Shown piece by piece: positions 5,698 to 6,293 of a DNA stretch of 6,293 nt (position 1 is the first letter of the stretch; each line of letters begins with the position of its first letter). The DNA lies in NCBI GenBank assembly GCA_030612905.1, contig JAUWNA010000129.1, forward strand, positions 1-6,293, written 5' to 3'. Origin of the DNA: Promethearchaeota archaeon. GTDB lineage: Archaea > Asgardarchaeota > Lokiarchaeia > Sigyniarchaeales > SOKP01. The notes beneath the pieces are model-generated. The model was not told the DNA's origin. It saw only the letters and a program-made list of their open reading frames with translations, and made no database searches. Made by a program: the position numbers and the translations under genes.

Positions 5698-5892
5698 AAG
5701 ATAAGCGGTAATAATTTGAACTGTGGATTCTGCCAACTTAAAAGCAGTTTCTGCAGCATCCCGATTGAAAATTTCTGCTGGTATCCCTTCAGGTAACCCA
5801 TTAGGATATCTCGTAAAAATTCCAATTACACATAAAATTAAAAGCAAATAAAAGCATCCAATGAGATTATAATCAGATTGGTAAAAGAACAT
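5689..5892 (-). CDS. Small predicted single-helix membrane protein, function unknown
   Basis: I do not recognise this 67-residue protein. Residues 9-27 or so (YNLIGCFYLLLILCVIGIF) form one strongly hydrophobic segment, followed by a soluble part of about 40 residues containing RYPNGLPEGIPAEIF and a probable amphipathic helix (AAETAFKLAESTVQIITAYL). The mixed composition, with Pro, Gly, Ala and acidic residues, is richer than a chance reading frame in AT-rich DNA would give. A TATA-like TATTATAAAA lies 29-38 nt upstream of the start on the same strand and would give a near-leaderless transcript. A shorter frame of 63 codons on the same strand overlaps most of it (start 5825), but its product is dominated by Leu, Lys and Phe and looks like a shadow. 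With a short N-terminus before the helix, the C-terminal part may face outward or into the cytosol; the sequence does not settle this. Confidence 0.5.
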   Translation of the reverse strand: MFFYQSDYNLIGCFYLLLILCVIGIFTRYPNGLPEGIPAEIFNRDAAETAFKLAESTVQIITAYLDF

Positions 5893-5920
5893 TTTCTAAA
5901 ATCAGACAAAAAAGTAAGCT

Positions 5921-5930
5921 TTTTATAATA
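5921..5930 (-). promoter_or_regulatory. Candidate TATA box of the small membrane-protein gene
   Basis: On the minus strand this reads TATTATAAAA, with its centre about 33 nt upstream of the ATG ending at 5892. The usual archaeal spacing would place the transcript start within about 7 nt of the ATG, consistent with a nearly leaderless mRNA and with the lack of a Shine-Dalgarno site there. Confidence 0.4.
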
Positions 5931-6013
5931 TTTCAGTTTATAAAAATTTGATTTCTTTTTTTCAGAATAAGAAATATCTAATTATACTAATAAATGAAAT
6001 GAGAACCTTCTAA

Positions 6014-6040
6014 TTATTTATAAAGAAATAAGAATAATTT
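6014..6040 (-). terminator. Possible U-rich terminator of the right-edge gene
   Basis: Just beyond the stop codon at 6046, the minus strand carries a pyrimidine-rich TTATTCTTATTTCTTTAT run overlapping a 6-bp AT hairpin TTATTT/AAATAA (6014-6019 and 6026-6031). This is a weak but reasonable archaeal terminator. Confidence 0.3.
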
Positions 6041-6045
6041 CGATT

Positions 6046-6293
6046 TTAATAAATTTTAGGCTTTTCGGGTGGATTTCCTAACATTTCTGATGTTAATTGT
6101 TGGAAATTATCAAAATGTCCAGGCAGCGTCTTTTGAACAAAGAAAGCTTCAGCTACTTTTAAGTCAATCTTTTTCCCTATGGCTGTTGCCAGCGAACGAT
6201 AAAGTCTATTTGCGTATTTAGTGAGTTTCCTTAGTTCATCTGGAGATACATTCGCCGGGTCAATTTTTGGAGCAAATAATTGAGCTAAAAGTT
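6046..6293 (-). CDS. C-terminal 81 residues of an unrecognised protein (partial, runs off right edge)
   Basis: The minus strand is open from the window edge to a TAA at 6046-6048, giving 81 residues with the look of a real protein: balanced composition, Ala, Pro and Gly well represented, and noticeably less AT-rich codons than the flanks. The sequence contains PKIDPANVSPDELRKL near the left of the visible part, a probable helix KYANRLYRSLATAIGKKI, a second helix DLKVAEAFFVQKT, then LPGHFDNFQQLTSEML, and it ends in a proline-rich PPEKPKIY tail. I do not recognise the family. No cysteine, transmembrane segment or catalytic motif is visible. The N-terminal part outside the window would be needed for identification. 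It is transcribed toward the small membrane-protein gene, 153 bp away; the gap between them is AT-rich and holds that gene's candidate TATA box. Confidence 0.75.
   Translation of the reverse strand, partial: LLAQLFAPKIDPANVSPDELRKLTKYANRLYRSLATAIGKKIDLKVAEAFFVQKTLPGHFDNFQQLTSEMLGNPPEKPKIY

Noticed and set aside
5634..5825. 63-codon minus-strand frame overlapping the small membrane-protein gene
   Set aside because: Its product is a Leu/Lys/Phe-rich string typical of AT-rich noncoding DNA, and the overlapping 67-codon frame has better composition and a promoter candidate.
1..6293. tRNA, rRNA, CRISPR array or insertion sequence
   Set aside because: I saw no GC-rich cloverleaf-like segment, no regularly spaced repeats, no transposase-like frame and no terminal inverted repeats with target duplications.

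Overview
This AT-rich window is most likely from an Asgard archaeon, probably of the Lokiarchaeia type. The evidence is a eukaryote-style Ras/Rab-like small GTPase with a WDLGGQ switch II, archaeal TATA-like promoters, short Shine-Dalgarno sites of the GGTGAT type, and a pair of MinD-type ATPases carrying inserted ferredoxin domains, an arrangement familiar from anaerobic archaea. The lineage is an inference from gene content; there is no rRNA gene to confirm it.

Layout, left to right. Bases 1-125 hold the 5' end of a minus-strand gene whose visible N-terminus ends in a KIKHKI segment typical of the residues just before the P-loop of Mrp/ApbC/NBP35 iron-sulfur carrier ATPases. A minus-strand Ras-like GTPase follows (354-896). 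A divergent intergenic region of 224 bp contains a 12-bp perfect inverted repeat, a short palindrome and two outward TATA candidates. It leads into a plus-strand four-gene block: two tandem NifX/NifB-type (dinitrogenase iron-molybdenum cofactor domain) proteins, the second with a Gly/Met/Arg-rich tail, then two MinD/Mrp-type ATPases, each with an inserted two-cluster ferredoxin domain. The two ATPase genes overlap at a GTGA junction and look translationally coupled. A convergent minus-strand gene for a 12-helix GPH-family (MelB-like) sugar/cation symporter follows, separated by an AT-only hairpin that can end transcripts from both sides. Upstream of it lie a small predicted one-helix membrane protein (5689-5892, minus) and the C-terminal 81 codons of an unrecognised minus-strand gene running off the right edge.

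How the genes may work together. NifX-like domains bind iron-sulfur or metal-cluster precursors in nitrogenase systems, and MinD/Mrp-type ATPases include known iron-sulfur cluster carriers. The four-gene block therefore looks like a module for handling or delivering metal clusters, or for coupling ATP hydrolysis to redox change, in a cell where no nitrogenase gene is visible. The probable Mrp-like gene at the left edge would be a third ATPase of the same broad class close by. The exact function of the paired ferredoxin-MinD ATPases and stand-alone NifX proteins is not established. The GTPase, transporter and small membrane protein have no clear link to the module beyond proximity.
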